Source: VAZQ01 sp036502925 (lineage in GTDB: Bacteria; Pseudomonadota; Alphaproteobacteria; Rhizobiales; Xanthobacteraceae). Taken from it: 14,049 nucleotides of DNA. A program made the translations under genes and the position numbers. Below, in pieces: positions 1 to 7,732 of this stretch (position 1 is its first letter; every line of letters begins with the position of its first letter). The DNA lies in assembly GCA_036502925.1 (NCBI GenBank), contig DASXXS010000019.1, forward strand, positions 1 to 14,049, in the 5' to 3' direction. The notes beneath the pieces were generated by a model that had not been told where the DNA came from, did no database searches, and saw only the letters and a list, made by a program, of their open reading frames with translations.

Positions 1-1137
1 CTGGCGCTCGGGCGCAGCGGTTGGCGGGTCCGCGTCCTGGAGGAAGCGCGTGAGTTCGGCGCGATCGGCTACGGCATTCAATTGGGGCCGAACGTCTTCC
101 CGATGTTCGAGCGGCTCGGCGTCAGCGAGGCGGTGCTGCAAGCGTCCAATTTGCCGCCCGCTCTGGTCATGCTGGACGCGCTCGACGGGGAGGAGATTGC
201 GCGCCTCCCGACCGGGGATTCGTTTCGCCGCCGCTTCAAGCATCCCTACATCGCCATCCATCGGATCGATCTGCATCATGTGCTGCTCGAAGCGTGCAGG
301 ACGTCGGCCAATATCGAGCTTGAAGCATCGACTTCCGCGGCGGCAATCGAGGACGACGGCGACCGGATTCGGGTGCGAACCAAGGATGGCCGCAGTATCG
401 CGGGGGCGGCAGTGATCGGCGCCGATGGTCTCGGCTCCCGCATCCGCTCGCAGCTGCTCGACGAAGGCCCGCCGCGTCTGATCGGCTATGTGGCACATCG
501 CACCATCGTGCCGATGGAGCGCGTTCCCGACGGCGTGCTGCGCGAGGAAGTCGTGCTCTGGGGCGGGCCGGGCTATCACATCGTTCATTATCCGCTGCGG
601 CACGGCTCCGTGTTCAACATCGTGGCGGTATTCCGCACCTCGACCTTTGCGGAGAAAGGCGACGTGCGCGGCCATCGGGAGGAATTGGAGCGCACCTATC
701 GAGACGCGCACCCAACCATGCAGGCATTGCTCGGGCTCATGGACCTCGAACGCCGGTGGGCGATCTCCGATCGCGATCCCATACGGCATTGGCACCGAGG
801 CCGCGCCGTGCTGCTCGGCGATGCCGCGCATCCGACCCTGCAGTCGCTCGCGCAAGGCGCCTGCATGGCGATCGAGGACGGCGTTTGCCTCGCCGGGCTG
901 ATCGATGCCGCGGGCGGCGACTTCGAGGCCGCCTTCCGCCAATACGAAGCCGCCCGCGTGGTGCGCACCGCACGCGTGCAGCTCGATTCGCGCGTGCTTT
1001 GGGAATTCTATCATGCCGCCGGCATCGCCCGGGACGTGCGGGCGCTGACCGTGGCCGAATGGAACGAGGCGCACATGTTCAACTGCCTGGCCTGGCTCTA
1101 CGACGGCTTTGCCATCGCCACGCCGCGAAGTTCGTAA
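1..1137 (+). CDS. FAD-dependent aromatic monooxygenase, 3-hydroxybenzoate 6-hydroxylase type (5' partial)
   Basis: The reading frame is open from base 1, so the start and the N-terminal dinucleotide-binding GxGxxG lie outside the window; 378 codons remain, ending in TAA. Group A flavoprotein hydroxylases use NAD(P)H and O2 to hydroxylate aromatic rings in the cytoplasm. Three family signatures are visible, in window codon numbers. GIQLGPN lies near codons 25-31. The DG motif GADGLGSRIR lies near 139-148. The FAD-ribityl motif LLGDAAHP lies near 271-278 and is followed by AQGACMAIEDG. The stretch with WGGPGYHIVHYPLR and the C-terminal FNCLAWLYDG resemble 3-hydroxybenzoate 6-hydroxylases (NagX/XlnD-like), which feed the gentisate pathway. 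Salicylate or 6-hydroxynicotinate hydroxylase activity is the main alternative. No ring-cleavage gene is visible nearby. It sits 66 bp upstream of ddl on the same strand. The family call is firm; the substrate is inferred. Confidence 0.85.
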   Translation: MALGRSGWRVRVLEEAREFGAIGYGIQLGPNVFPMFERLGVSEAVLQASNLPPALVMLDALDGEEIARLPTGDSFRRRFKHPYIAIHRIDLHHVLLEACRTSANIELEASTSAAAIEDDGDRIRVRTKDGRSIAGAAVIGADGLGSRIRSQLLDEGPPRLIGYVAHRTIVPMERVPDGVLREEVVLWGGPGYHIVHYPLRHGSVFNIVAVFRTSTFAEKGDVRGHREELERTYRDAHPTMQALLGLMDLERRWAISDRDPIRHWHRGRAVLLGDAAHPTLQSLAQGACMAIEDGVCLAGLIDAAGGDFEAAFRQYEAARVVRTARVQLDSRVLWEFYHAAGIARDVRALTVAEWNEAHMFNCLAWLYDGFAIATPRSS

Positions 1138-1203
1138 GACTCTCGACGGCTTGCCAAATCTCGATTCTATTGGGCATCACGCGAATCAGGCTGCGCGAGG
1201 GGC

Positions 1204-2124
1204 ATGAGCAAGCACATCGCCGTTCTTATGGGAGGCTGGTCGGCCGAGCGGGAGATTTCGCTCCGCTCGGGCGCAGCCTGCGCGCAGGCGCTCGCGCGGC
1301 TCGGCTACCGGGTCTCGCGCATCGACGTTGCCCGCGACATCGCCGCGGTGCTGACCGAGTTGAAGCCCGACGTGGCTCTCAATGTTCTCCACGGCCGCCC
1401 GGGCGAAGACGGTACGCTGCAGGGCGTGCTGGAGATTCTTGGCATTCCCTACACCCATTCGGGCGTGCTGGCCTCCGCGCTTGCCATGCAGAAGGACGTG
1501 GCCAAGCAGGTCTTCCGCGCCGCCGGTGTTCCGGTGCCGGAGGGCCTGGTGGTTTCCCGCTTCGATGCGGGCGGCAGGCATCTCTTGCCGCCGCCCTATG
1601 TGGTCAAGCCGATCGCGGAAGGCTCGAGCGTCGGCGTTTTCATTGTGACCGAGGAGCACGGCCACCCGCCGCAGGAGCTGTACCGCGAGGATTGGCCCTA
1701 TGGGGATCGGGTCATCGTCGAAAAGTACATTGCCGGCAAGGAGTTGACCTGCGCGATCATGGGCGAGGAGGCGCTGGGCGTGATCGAGATCGTGCCGGCG
1801 GTGCGGTTCTACGACTACGAGGCAAAATACGCTCCCGGCGGGTCGAAACACCTGCTTCCGGCGCCGGTTTCATCTTTTGTTTACCAACAGGCCCGAAGAC
1901 TAGCGTTGGCGGCGCATCGTGCGCTTGGCTGCCGCGGCGTGAGCCGGGCGGACTTTCGGTACGACGACCGGATTGAGGGGACGGGAGGGTTGGTCTGCCT
2001 CGAGGTCAACACGCAACCTGGAATGACCGAGACGTCGCTCGTGCCCGAGCTGGCGGCACATGCCGGCATTTCGTTCGATGAGCTCGTGAGATGGATGGTC
2101 GAGGACGCCTCGCTCAATCGCTGA
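1204..2124 (+). CDS. ddl: D-alanine--D-alanine ligase
   Basis: This 306-residue ATP-grasp enzyme is the usual length for Ddl. It joins two D-alanines in the cytoplasm to make the dipeptide that MurF adds to the peptidoglycan precursor. The N-terminal MGGWSAEREISL contains the conserved Glu that binds the first D-Ala. HGRPGEDGTLQG is the central signature, VVKPIAEGSSVGV carries the ATP-grasp lysine and serine loop, YDYEAKY is the omega-loop region, and EVNTQPGMTETSLVPE is the metal-binding C-terminal motif. The start at ATG 1204 is chosen because the first beta strand (HIAVLMGG) follows immediately. The GAGGGG before it ends only one base from the ATG, so the ribosome site is poorly spaced. 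Its last 34 bases overlap ftsQ, which suggests translational coupling. In related genomes murB usually precedes ddl; here a monooxygenase does. Confidence 0.96.
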   Translation: MSKHIAVLMGGWSAEREISLRSGAACAQALARLGYRVSRIDVARDIAAVLTELKPDVALNVLHGRPGEDGTLQGVLEILGIPYTHSGVLASALAMQKDVAKQVFRAAGVPVPEGLVVSRFDAGGRHLLPPPYVVKPIAEGSSVGVFIVTEEHGHPPQELYREDWPYGDRVIVEKYIAGKELTCAIMGEEALGVIEIVPAVRFYDYEAKYAPGGSKHLLPAPVSSFVYQQARRLALAAHRALGCRGVSRADFRYDDRIEGTGGLVCLEVNTQPGMTETSLVPELAAHAGISFDELVRWMVEDASLNR

Positions 2125-3083
2125 CACGGATCGTGTCCCGGGTCGCACCCTGGCGCGCCCGGGCGTCGGCGCATGGGCGGGCGGCGTCCTATGCCAACGC
2201 GGGCAGGCGCATGCCGGCGGCGCGGTCCGGGCTCTCGGGCCGTCCGCTGCGGCGGTTCTCAACCTGGATTTTCAATTTGCGGGTGTCGTCCGCGGTCGAG
2301 CTGGCAGCCGGCGGACTCTTTCTTCTTGCCACGCTGGCCTATGGGATGGTGGCCGGCGGCCACGTCCCCGCGACCGTCGGCGCCCTCACGCAGGCGCGCG
2401 ATGCCGCCGCCAACGCGGCGGGTTTCCGCGTCGCCTCGATCGCGCTGTCGGGCGAGCGACATGTCAGCCGCGAGGAAATCCTCAGCGCCGCGGGCATCAC
2501 CGGGACGACCTCGCTGCTATTTTTCGACGTTGACGCGGCGCGCGATCGACTCAAGACCAATCCGTGGATCGCGGATGCCATGGTCCTCAAGCTCTATCCC
2601 GATCGGCTGCAGATCGGCATCAAGGAGCGCGAGGCCTTCGCCTTGTGGCAACAGGCCGGCCGGGTCTCGGTCGTGGCCGGCGACGGGACCGTGCTCGAGC
2701 CTTACGTCGATCCGCGCCTGACCCGCCTGCCGCTGGTGGTCGGCGTCGGTGCCGCGGCGCGCGCGAAGGAAATTCTGGCGCTGCTCGAGCCCTATCCCGA
2801 CCTGCGCGATCAGGTCCGCGCTTCGGTCCTGATCGCCGAACGGCGCTGGAACCTGCGGCTGCGCAACGGCCTCGACATCCGTTTGCCGGAAACCGACGTC
2901 GGGCAAGCGCTGGTGACGCTGGCCGCGCTCGACCGGGACAAGAAGCTGCTGTCGCGCGATATCGTCGCCATCGATCTGCGACTGCCCGACCGGGTGACCG
3001 TGCAGCTGTCGGAAGCTGCCGCCGCGCTGCGCGCGGAGGCGCTCAAGGAGAAGAAGCCGGCCAAGAAGGGCGGCAGCGCATGA
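2091..3083 (+). CDS. ftsQ: Cell division protein FtsQ
   Basis: This bitopic inner-membrane divisome protein (330 residues from ATG 2091) links early Z-ring components to septal peptidoglycan synthesis through FtsB/FtsL. About 65 Arg/Ala-rich cytoplasmic residues come first. One membrane segment follows at roughly 67-88 (VELAAGGLFLLATLAYGMV). A POTRA domain begins near 112 (GFRVASIALSGERHVSREEI...). Then come the beta-rich FtsQ domain with VVAGDGTVLEP, and a Lys-rich tail. The start at 2091 overlaps ddl by 34 bases; the opening MDGRGRLAQSL looks like other alphaproteobacterial FtsQ N-termini. GTG 2133 or ATG 2211 would give shorter proteins that still keep the membrane segment. The stop overlaps the ftsA start as ATGA, so ddl-ftsQ-ftsA are probably read as one coupled transcript. 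Confidence 0.94.
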   Translation: MDGRGRLAQSLTRIVSRVAPWRARASAHGRAASYANAGRRMPAARSGLSGRPLRRFSTWIFNLRVSSAVELAAGGLFLLATLAYGMVAGGHVPATVGALTQARDAAANAAGFRVASIALSGERHVSREEILSAAGITGTTSLLFFDVDAARDRLKTNPWIADAMVLKLYPDRLQIGIKEREAFALWQQAGRVSVVAGDGTVLEPYVDPRLTRLPLVVGVGAAARAKEILALLEPYPDLRDQVRASVLIAERRWNLRLRNGLDIRLPETDVGQALVTLAALDRDKKLLSRDIVAIDLRLPDRVTVQLSEAAAALRAEALKEKKPAKKGGSA

Positions 3084-4402
3084 GCATCCTCCAGCACGGC
3101 CTCACCCCCAAGATGAAGCCGCTGTCGCCCAAGCGCTCGGCGCTCATCGCCGCGCTCGATGTCGGAACCAGCAAGGTCGCCTGCCTGATCGCACGCCTCA
3201 AGCCGAACCCGCGGCGGGACATCCTTCGCCGCCGCACGCACTCGATCGAGGTGCTCGGCTTCGGCCATACCAGCGCGCGCGGCATGAAAGCCGGCGCGGT
3301 GATCGATCTCACGGCCGCGGAAGCCGCGATCCGGCAAGCCGTCGATCTGGCCGAGCGCGCCGCCCAGCTGCAGCTCGAAGCCGTGGTCGTCTCGGTGTCG
3401 GCCGGGCGACCGGCAAGCGAGCTTATTTCCGCGTCGATCGATGTCGCCGGCGCGGCGGTGTCGGACGGCGACATCGCGCGGGTTCTGTCCGCCGGCAGCC
3501 GCCATTCGGCGTGCCCCGGGCGCGCCGTGCTGCATTCGCTGCCGATCGGCTATGCGCTCGATGACGCCAAGTGCATCCGCGACCCGCGCGGGATGCTTGG
3601 CCGCCGCTTCGGCATCGACATGCAAGTGGCGTCCGTGGACGTATTCGTGGTGCGAAACCTGATGCTGGCGGTCGAGCGCTGCCATCTCGCCGTGGAGGCG
3701 CTGGTGGCCGGCCCCTATGTGGCGGGCCTCTCGGCGCTGGCCGACGACGAGGCCGATCTCGGCGCTGCCGTCATCGATATGGGGGCGGGCACGACCGGTA
3801 TCGCGGTCTTTGCCGGCGGCCGGTTTGTCCATGTCGACGGCTTTACCCTGGGCGGCCGGCACGTGACCACGGACTTGGCCCGCGGCCTCAATGCGAGCCT
3901 CGCCGACGCCGAGCGAATCAAGACGTTGTATGGCAGTGTGCTCGCCGGCGGAGCGGACGAGCGCGATATGATCACCATACCTCCGGTCGGGCACGACGAG
4001 CGCGAAACGCCGCAATTTGTTCCCCGTTCCGCGGTCATTGGCATCATCAAGCCCCGCGTCGAGGAAATCCTCGAAATGGTCCGCGACAAGCTCGCGGCGT
4101 CGCCGTTTGCCGCCGAGCCGAGCGGGCACGTGATCCTGACCGGCGGGGCGAGCCAGCTGAGCGGTCTCGCCGACCTGGCCGGCCGCATCCTCAATCGGCC
4201 GGTCCGTATCGGCCGGTCCCTGGGCGTTTCCGGATTGCCGGAGGAAGCCAAGGGTCCCGCGTTTGCCACCGCCACCGGCCTGCTGGTCTACCCGCAGGTG
4301 GCGTATCTGGAACATTTCGAACGGCGGAGAACGCGCAGTGCAACGCGAGGAACCGGCAGCTACATCGCACGAGTCGGACGTTGGCTGCGGGAGAGCTTCT
4401 GA
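3080..4402 (+). CDS. ftsA: Cell division protein FtsA
   Basis: FtsA is the actin-fold protein that ties FtsZ filaments to the inner face of the cytoplasmic membrane. From ATG 3080 it has 440 residues, normal for Rhizobiales. The ATPase signatures are phosphate-1 AALDVGTSKV (about residues 24-33), phosphate-2 AAVIDMGAGTTGIAVF in the middle, and the adenosine motif HVILTGGASQLSGL. The last dozen residues (IARVGRWLRESF) form the amphipathic membrane-targeting helix. A short Arg-rich insertion (NPRRDILRRRTHS) follows the first strand pair. ATG 3080 is preferred over the longer open frame upstream because it overlaps the ftsQ stop in an ATGA junction and starts just before the conserved domain. 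The gene is followed by 88 bp and then ftsZ. Confidence 0.96.
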   Translation: MSILQHGLTPKMKPLSPKRSALIAALDVGTSKVACLIARLKPNPRRDILRRRTHSIEVLGFGHTSARGMKAGAVIDLTAAEAAIRQAVDLAERAAQLQLEAVVVSVSAGRPASELISASIDVAGAAVSDGDIARVLSAGSRHSACPGRAVLHSLPIGYALDDAKCIRDPRGMLGRRFGIDMQVASVDVFVVRNLMLAVERCHLAVEALVAGPYVAGLSALADDEADLGAAVIDMGAGTTGIAVFAGGRFVHVDGFTLGGRHVTTDLARGLNASLADAERIKTLYGSVLAGGADERDMITIPPVGHDERETPQFVPRSAVIGIIKPRVEEILEMVRDKLAASPFAAEPSGHVILTGGASQLSGLADLAGRILNRPVRIGRSLGVSGLPEEAKGPAFATATGLLVYPQVAYLEHFERRRTRSATRGTGSYIARVGRWLRESF

Positions 4403-4490
4403 TGACTCGATCACCTGAATTCCCATCAGCCGGCGGCGGACCGGCCCGATCCGCGGCGTTGAAACACGCTCGCGTAACGAAGAGGCAGCC
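4403..4490 (+). promoter_or_regulatory. ftsA-ftsZ gap with two GANTC sites, possible ftsZ control region
   Basis: This 88-bp gap separates ftsZ from the otherwise overlapping ddl-ftsQ-ftsA genes, so a separate ftsZ promoter is plausible. GACTC at 4404-4408 and GAGTC at 4371-4375, the latter inside the end of ftsA, are both GANTC, the CcrM methylation target. CcrM methylation is known to influence ftsZ transcription in Caulobacter. No convincing CtrA box (TTAA-N7-TTAA) is present. AAGAGGCAGCC just before ATG 4491 supplies a ribosome site. The promoter role is inferred; the sites are seen. Confidence 0.35.
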
Positions 4491-6197
4491 ATGAGCATCA
4501 ATCTGAAAATCCCCGACATCCGTGAGCTCAAGCCGCGGATCACCGTGTTCGGGACCGGCGGAGCGGGCGGCAACGCGGTCAACAACATGATCGCCAGCGG
4601 GCTCGAAGGGGTCGACTTCGTGGTCGCCAACACCGATGCCCAGGCGCTCACCATGTCGAAGGCCGAGCGCATCATCCAGATGGGCGTGCAGGTGACCGAA
4701 GGCCTCGGTGCCGGCTCGCAGCCCGAGGTCGGGCGCGCCGCCGCCGAGGAGGTGATCGACGAGATTCGCGACCACCTCGCCGGGGCCCACATGGTGTTCG
4801 TGACCGCCGGCATGGGCGGCGGGACCGGTACCGGCGCGGCACCGGTGGTGGCGCGCTGCGCCAAGGAGCTCGGCATCCTCACCGTCGGGGTGGTCACCAA
4901 GCCGTTCCACTTCGAGGGCGTGCGCCGCATGCGGATGGCCGAAGGCGGCATCCAGGAGCTGCACAAGGTCGTCGACACGCTGCTCATCATCCCGAACCAG
5001 AATCTGTTCCGCGTCGCCAACGAGAAGACCACCTTCGCCGACGCCTTTGCGATGGCCGACCAGGTGCTCTATTCCGGCGTCGCCTGCATCACCGACCTGA
5101 TGGTCAAGGAAGGCCTCATCAACCTCGATTTTGCCGACGTGCGCGCGGTCATGCGCGAGATGGGCAAGGCGATGATGGGAACCGGCGAGGCGTCCGGCGA
5201 GAAGCGCGCGCTCAGCGCCGCCGAAGCGGCGATTTCCAATCCGCTGATCGACGACTCCTCGATGAAGGGCGCCCGCGGCTTGCTGATCTCGATCACCGGC
5301 GGCCGTGATCTCACGCTGTACGAGGTCGACGAGGCCGCCACCCGCATCCGCGAGGAGGTCGATCAGGACGCCAACATCATCGTGGGAGCGACCTTCGACG
5401 AGAATCTCGAAGGCATCATCCGCGTGGCGGTGGTGGCGACCGGCATCGATCAGGCCGCGTCGGGACGCCTGGTATCGGCGCCCGAGACGCGTCTGGCCGA
5501 AATCGCCCACAAGCTGCGCGCCGACCAGCAGCGTCTCACCGAGCGCGTCGAGCCGCGCCCGCTCGCAGCGCCGGGTTCGGCGTCCTCAGCGATGTCGCAG
5601 GGCGTCGAATCCGCCGCCCGGGCGGCGGTGGCGGCAGCTGTGCTGCCCACCTCGATCGGGGACGTCACGATTCGCCCGATCCAGCCCAAACCCTCCCTGT
5701 TCCCGGAAGCGGGCGGGAACGAATCGCCTGCGGCCGAGCCGACATTGCCGCGGGCCTTCATTCCACCGGCCCCGGAACGTATGGGCAATCGCCCGCAACG
5801 GATGCCGCGGATCGACGAGCTGCCGATCCCGGCCCAGAATGAGCTTCGCGCGCAGCTTGGTGAGGGGCCGGCTGGCGAGCACCCCGAGAAACGCCGGATG
5901 AGCCTGCTGCAGCGGCTTGCCACCGTTGGCCTCGGCCGCCGCGAAGAGGCAGGGGAGGAGGCCGAAAAGCCCGTCAACCGGCCGCCGCCGCGCCCGATGC
6001 CGCGGCCTGCCGAGCGGTTGCCGGCTCGTCCTGCCCCGCGGCCGCCCGAAGTGCGTGGAGCGGACCCGGTCTCGGATTATGCCAGGCGTCCGACGCATCA
6101 GGCGCTTGACCCGCATGGACGTCAGGGTTCTGTGCACAACTCACCGGAAGAGGATCATCTCGACATACCGGCCTTCCTCCGTCGCCAGGCGACATGA
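4491..6197 (+). CDS. ftsZ: Cell division GTPase FtsZ
   Basis: FtsZ is the tubulin homologue that polymerises at midcell into the Z-ring. It is 568 residues long, typical of the long alphaproteobacterial FtsZ. The GTPase domain occupies about residues 1-320: N-terminal GTGGAGGNAVNNMI, the tubulin signature TAGMGGGTGTGAAPVV near 105-120, and the T7 loop NLDFADVR. A long Pro/Arg/Ala-rich linker (about 330-550) contains the conserved patch RMSLLQRLATVGLGRR. The C-terminal peptide DIPAFLRRQAT binds FtsA and other partners. ATG 4491 has AGAGGCAGCC upstream and gives the canonical start MSINLKIPDIRELKPRITVFG. Nothing is missing or broken. Downstream is a stem-loop at 6212-6239 and then the lpxC leader. 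Confidence 0.98.
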   Translation: MSINLKIPDIRELKPRITVFGTGGAGGNAVNNMIASGLEGVDFVVANTDAQALTMSKAERIIQMGVQVTEGLGAGSQPEVGRAAAEEVIDEIRDHLAGAHMVFVTAGMGGGTGTGAAPVVARCAKELGILTVGVVTKPFHFEGVRRMRMAEGGIQELHKVVDTLLIIPNQNLFRVANEKTTFADAFAMADQVLYSGVACITDLMVKEGLINLDFADVRAVMREMGKAMMGTGEASGEKRALSAAEAAISNPLIDDSSMKGARGLLISITGGRDLTLYEVDEAATRIREEVDQDANIIVGATFDENLEGIIRVAVVATGIDQAASGRLVSAPETRLAEIAHKLRADQQRLTERVEPRPLAAPGSASSAMSQGVESAARAAVAAAVLPTSIGDVTIRPIQPKPSLFPEAGGNESPAAEPTLPRAFIPPAPERMGNRPQRMPRIDELPIPAQNELRAQLGEGPAGEHPEKRRMSLLQRLATVGLGRREEAGEEAEKPVNRPPPRPMPRPAERLPARPAPRPPEVRGADPVSDYARRPTHQALDPHGRQGSVHNSPEEDHLDIPAFLRRQAT

Positions 6198-6211
6198 TCC
6201 CCCGCGAACCA

Positions 6212-6239
6212 CGCCGGCGGTTCCGACGTACCGCCGGTG
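6212..6239 (+). terminator. Stem-loop 15 bp after the ftsZ stop
   Basis: CGCCGGCGG (6212-6220) pairs with CCGCCGGTG (6231-6239): nine pairs, one of them G-T, around a 10-base loop. The position directly after ftsZ fits a transcript end or mRNA-stabilising 3' hairpin. No T-run follows, so a classic intrinsic terminator is not shown. Confidence 0.4.
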
Positions 6240-6312
6240 CTCGCCTTCGAGCCGCGCCGGGCGTCCTCGTAATAAGTTGAAATCGATCGATGATTTCTGA
6301 AGGACGGGAAAA

Positions 6313-6352
6313 CCGAGGGGGCCTCTCGGCCCGCAAGGGGCCTGAGGCTCGG
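6313..6352. other. Long GC-rich stem-loop between ftsZ and lpxC
   Basis: Three nested helices stack. CCGA (6313-6316) pairs with TCGG (6349-6352). GCCTC (6321-6325) pairs with GAGGC (6344-6348). GGCCC (6328-6332) pairs with GGGCC (6338-6342) around a GCAAG loop. There is no T-run on the plus strand; on the minus strand the stem is followed by GGTTTTCCC, a weak T-tract. It could be a terminator or a structured part of the lpxC leader. Confidence 0.4.
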
Positions 6353-6430
6353 GGGCCCAGTCCCAATTTGCGACAGCGCAGCGGCGCGAATGCGGCTGCA
6401 AAATGGTAACAGTCGGTAAAAAAGCGTGAA

Positions 6431-6459
6431 TTGGAACTGCCGGCCGCCGTCGTTAAGCT
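6431..6459 (+). promoter_or_regulatory. Weak candidate promoter for lpxC
   Basis: TTGGAA (6431-6436), a 17-base spacer and TAAGCT (6454-6459) lie in the AT-richer part of the leader. Both hexamers match the consensus only partly, so this is a suggestion. Confidence 0.2.
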
Positions 6460-6633
6460 TCTTTTGCCAAAAGGGGTTTGGCGGGGGTCCGGAATCCATA
6501 CCATCTTGCAGCCTACCAATCCGCGGTGGTGTGGATTCCCATCATTAGGCAGATGACGACCCCAGGGGTCTCGCGGGCAATGGGTCCTGAGTTCCAGGAC
6601 ATCCGTTGCCGACGGGCGGGTGGGAATGGGGTC

Positions 6634-7584
6634 ATGAAGGTCGGCAGGCAAACCACGCTTCGCGACCAAGCCGTGCTCAACGGCATCGGAGTTCATTCCG
6701 GCCTGCCGGTCACGTTGACCCTCCATCCGGCCGAGGCCAATACCGGATTGAGGTTCATCCGCTCCGGCCTTGGCGGCGGGCGCGAGCGCGAACTCTGCGC
6801 CGAGATCGGTGCGGTGACGGCGACTGAATTTGCCACCGTGCTGGGGGACGCGGGCGGTCCTTTGGTCTCGACGGCCGAGCACGTGCTCGCGGCGTTGCGC
6901 GGGTTGGGGGTGGACAATGCGGTCGTCGAGATTGATGGTCCGGAGGCCCCGATCATGGACGGCAGCGCGGCCCCCTTCGTGGCCGCGATTGATCAGGTCG
7001 GGCTCGAATCACTCGCCGCGCCGCGCCGTTTTATTCGCGTGCTCAAGCCCGTGCGCATCGCCCTGCAAGATGCCTATGGCGAATTCCGGCCTTATGGGCG
7101 CGGCTTCCGGGTCGAGGCGGAGATCGACTTTGATCATCCGGCAATCGGGCGGCAGTCGCTCGCCCTCGATGTCAGACCCGACACTTTCCGCCGCGACATC
7201 GCGCGGGCGCGCACCTTCGGCTTCATGCGTGACGTCGCCAAGCTGTGGAGCGCCGGATATGCGCTGGGCGCTTCGCTCGAGAACACGCTGGTGGTCGCCG
7301 AAAACCGTGTGCTCAATCCGGAGGGCTTGCGTTTTCGCGACGAGTTCGTCCGTCACAAGATGCTCGATGCCATCGGCGACCTGGCGCTCGCCGGCGCGCC
7401 GTTGCTGGGCGCCTATCGCACCGTGCATGGCGGCCACAAGCTCAACTATGCGGCCCTCTCGGCGCTGATCGCGGATTCGAGCGCCTGGACCCTGGCGGAG
7501 GGCGAGCCGGCTTGGCCGGCCCGCAGCCATGCCGAGCTGCCAAGCGGGCTGGCGGCGCCGGCTTTTGCGCCGGACGTGTCCTGA
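6634..7584 (+). CDS. lpxC: UDP-3-O-acyl-N-acetylglucosamine deacetylase
   Basis: LpxC is the zinc-dependent deacetylase that makes the committed step of lipid A synthesis in the cytoplasm. From ATG 6634 the protein has 316 residues, the family's usual length. It opens with MKVGRQTTLRDQAVLNGIGVHSG, the standard N-terminus, which is why this start is preferred over the longer frame from 6478. Zinc ligands are His83 (STAEHVLAALRG), His241 and Asp245 (HKMLDAIGD), and the catalytic His268 lies in GGHKLN; these correspond to E. coli H79, H238, D242 and H265. IDGPEAPIMDGSAAPFV is a further signature. It is separated from ftsZ by a long leader, so it is probably transcribed at least partly on its own. 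It is followed by bamD, the normal alphaproteobacterial order. Confidence 0.97.
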   Translation: MKVGRQTTLRDQAVLNGIGVHSGLPVTLTLHPAEANTGLRFIRSGLGGGRERELCAEIGAVTATEFATVLGDAGGPLVSTAEHVLAALRGLGVDNAVVEIDGPEAPIMDGSAAPFVAAIDQVGLESLAAPRRFIRVLKPVRIALQDAYGEFRPYGRGFRVEAEIDFDHPAIGRQSLALDVRPDTFRRDIARARTFGFMRDVAKLWSAGYALGASLENTLVVAENRVLNPEGLRFRDEFVRHKMLDAIGDLALAGAPLLGAYRTVHGGHKLNYAALSALIADSSAWTLAEGEPAWPARSHAELPSGLAAPAFAPDVS

Positions 7585-7585
7585 C

Positions 7586-7599
7586 GCCCGCTGGCGGGC
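7586..7599 (+). terminator. Small stem-loop just after the lpxC stop
   Basis: GCCCG/CGGGC pair around CTGG, starting two bases after the lpxC TGA. The stem is only five pairs and no T-run follows, so it may be a weak transcript-end structure only. The remaining 7600-7732 leader of bamD shows TTGACG (7601-7606) and CATAAT (7635-7640), but they are 28 bp apart and do not make one promoter. Confidence 0.25.
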
Positions 7600-7732
7600 C
7601 TTGACGGTCGCCACATTTGGGGCGGAATGTCCCGCATAATTGCTTCGTCAATTCAGGGGATATCGGGTAGACCGGGGACGCAAGGCGCGGTCCGGCGTCC
7701 GACCGGGTTGGTGCGGGGGATTCATCTGATCA

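Larger units (their letters stand above)
6198..6633 (+). promoter_or_regulatory. 436-bp non-coding leader of lpxC
   Basis: I see no supportable gene here on either strand. Besides the two stem-loops listed separately, it holds GCCAAA/TTTGGC around AGGGG (6466-6482), the near-perfect dyad GACCCC-A-GGGGTC (6558-6570), and GTCCTG/CAGGAC around AGTTC (6584-6600). An AT-richer stretch at about 6400-6470 is the best place for a promoter. The lpxC reading frame stays open back to a TTG at 6478, but those 52 codons do not look like LpxC. Confidence 0.45.

Noticed and set aside
756..1976. 406-codon plus-strand frame overlapping the monooxygenase and ddl
   Set aside because: It is an Arg-rich shadow frame out of phase with two genes that have full family signatures.
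4403..4490. CtrA binding site before ftsZ
   Set aside because: TTGA and TAAC occur (about 4462-4480) but about 12 bases apart instead of 7.
2810..5032. 740-codon open frame on the minus strand across ftsQ-ftsA-ftsZ
   Set aside because: It is antisense to three clear division genes, has low-complexity His/Arg/Asp-rich composition and no recognisable domain; long antisense frames are expected at this GC content.
6478..6633. 52-codon N-terminal extension of LpxC from a TTG
   Set aside because: LpxC proteins begin at the MKVGRQTTL-like sequence at 6634; the extension is not family-like and lies in a dyad-rich leader.
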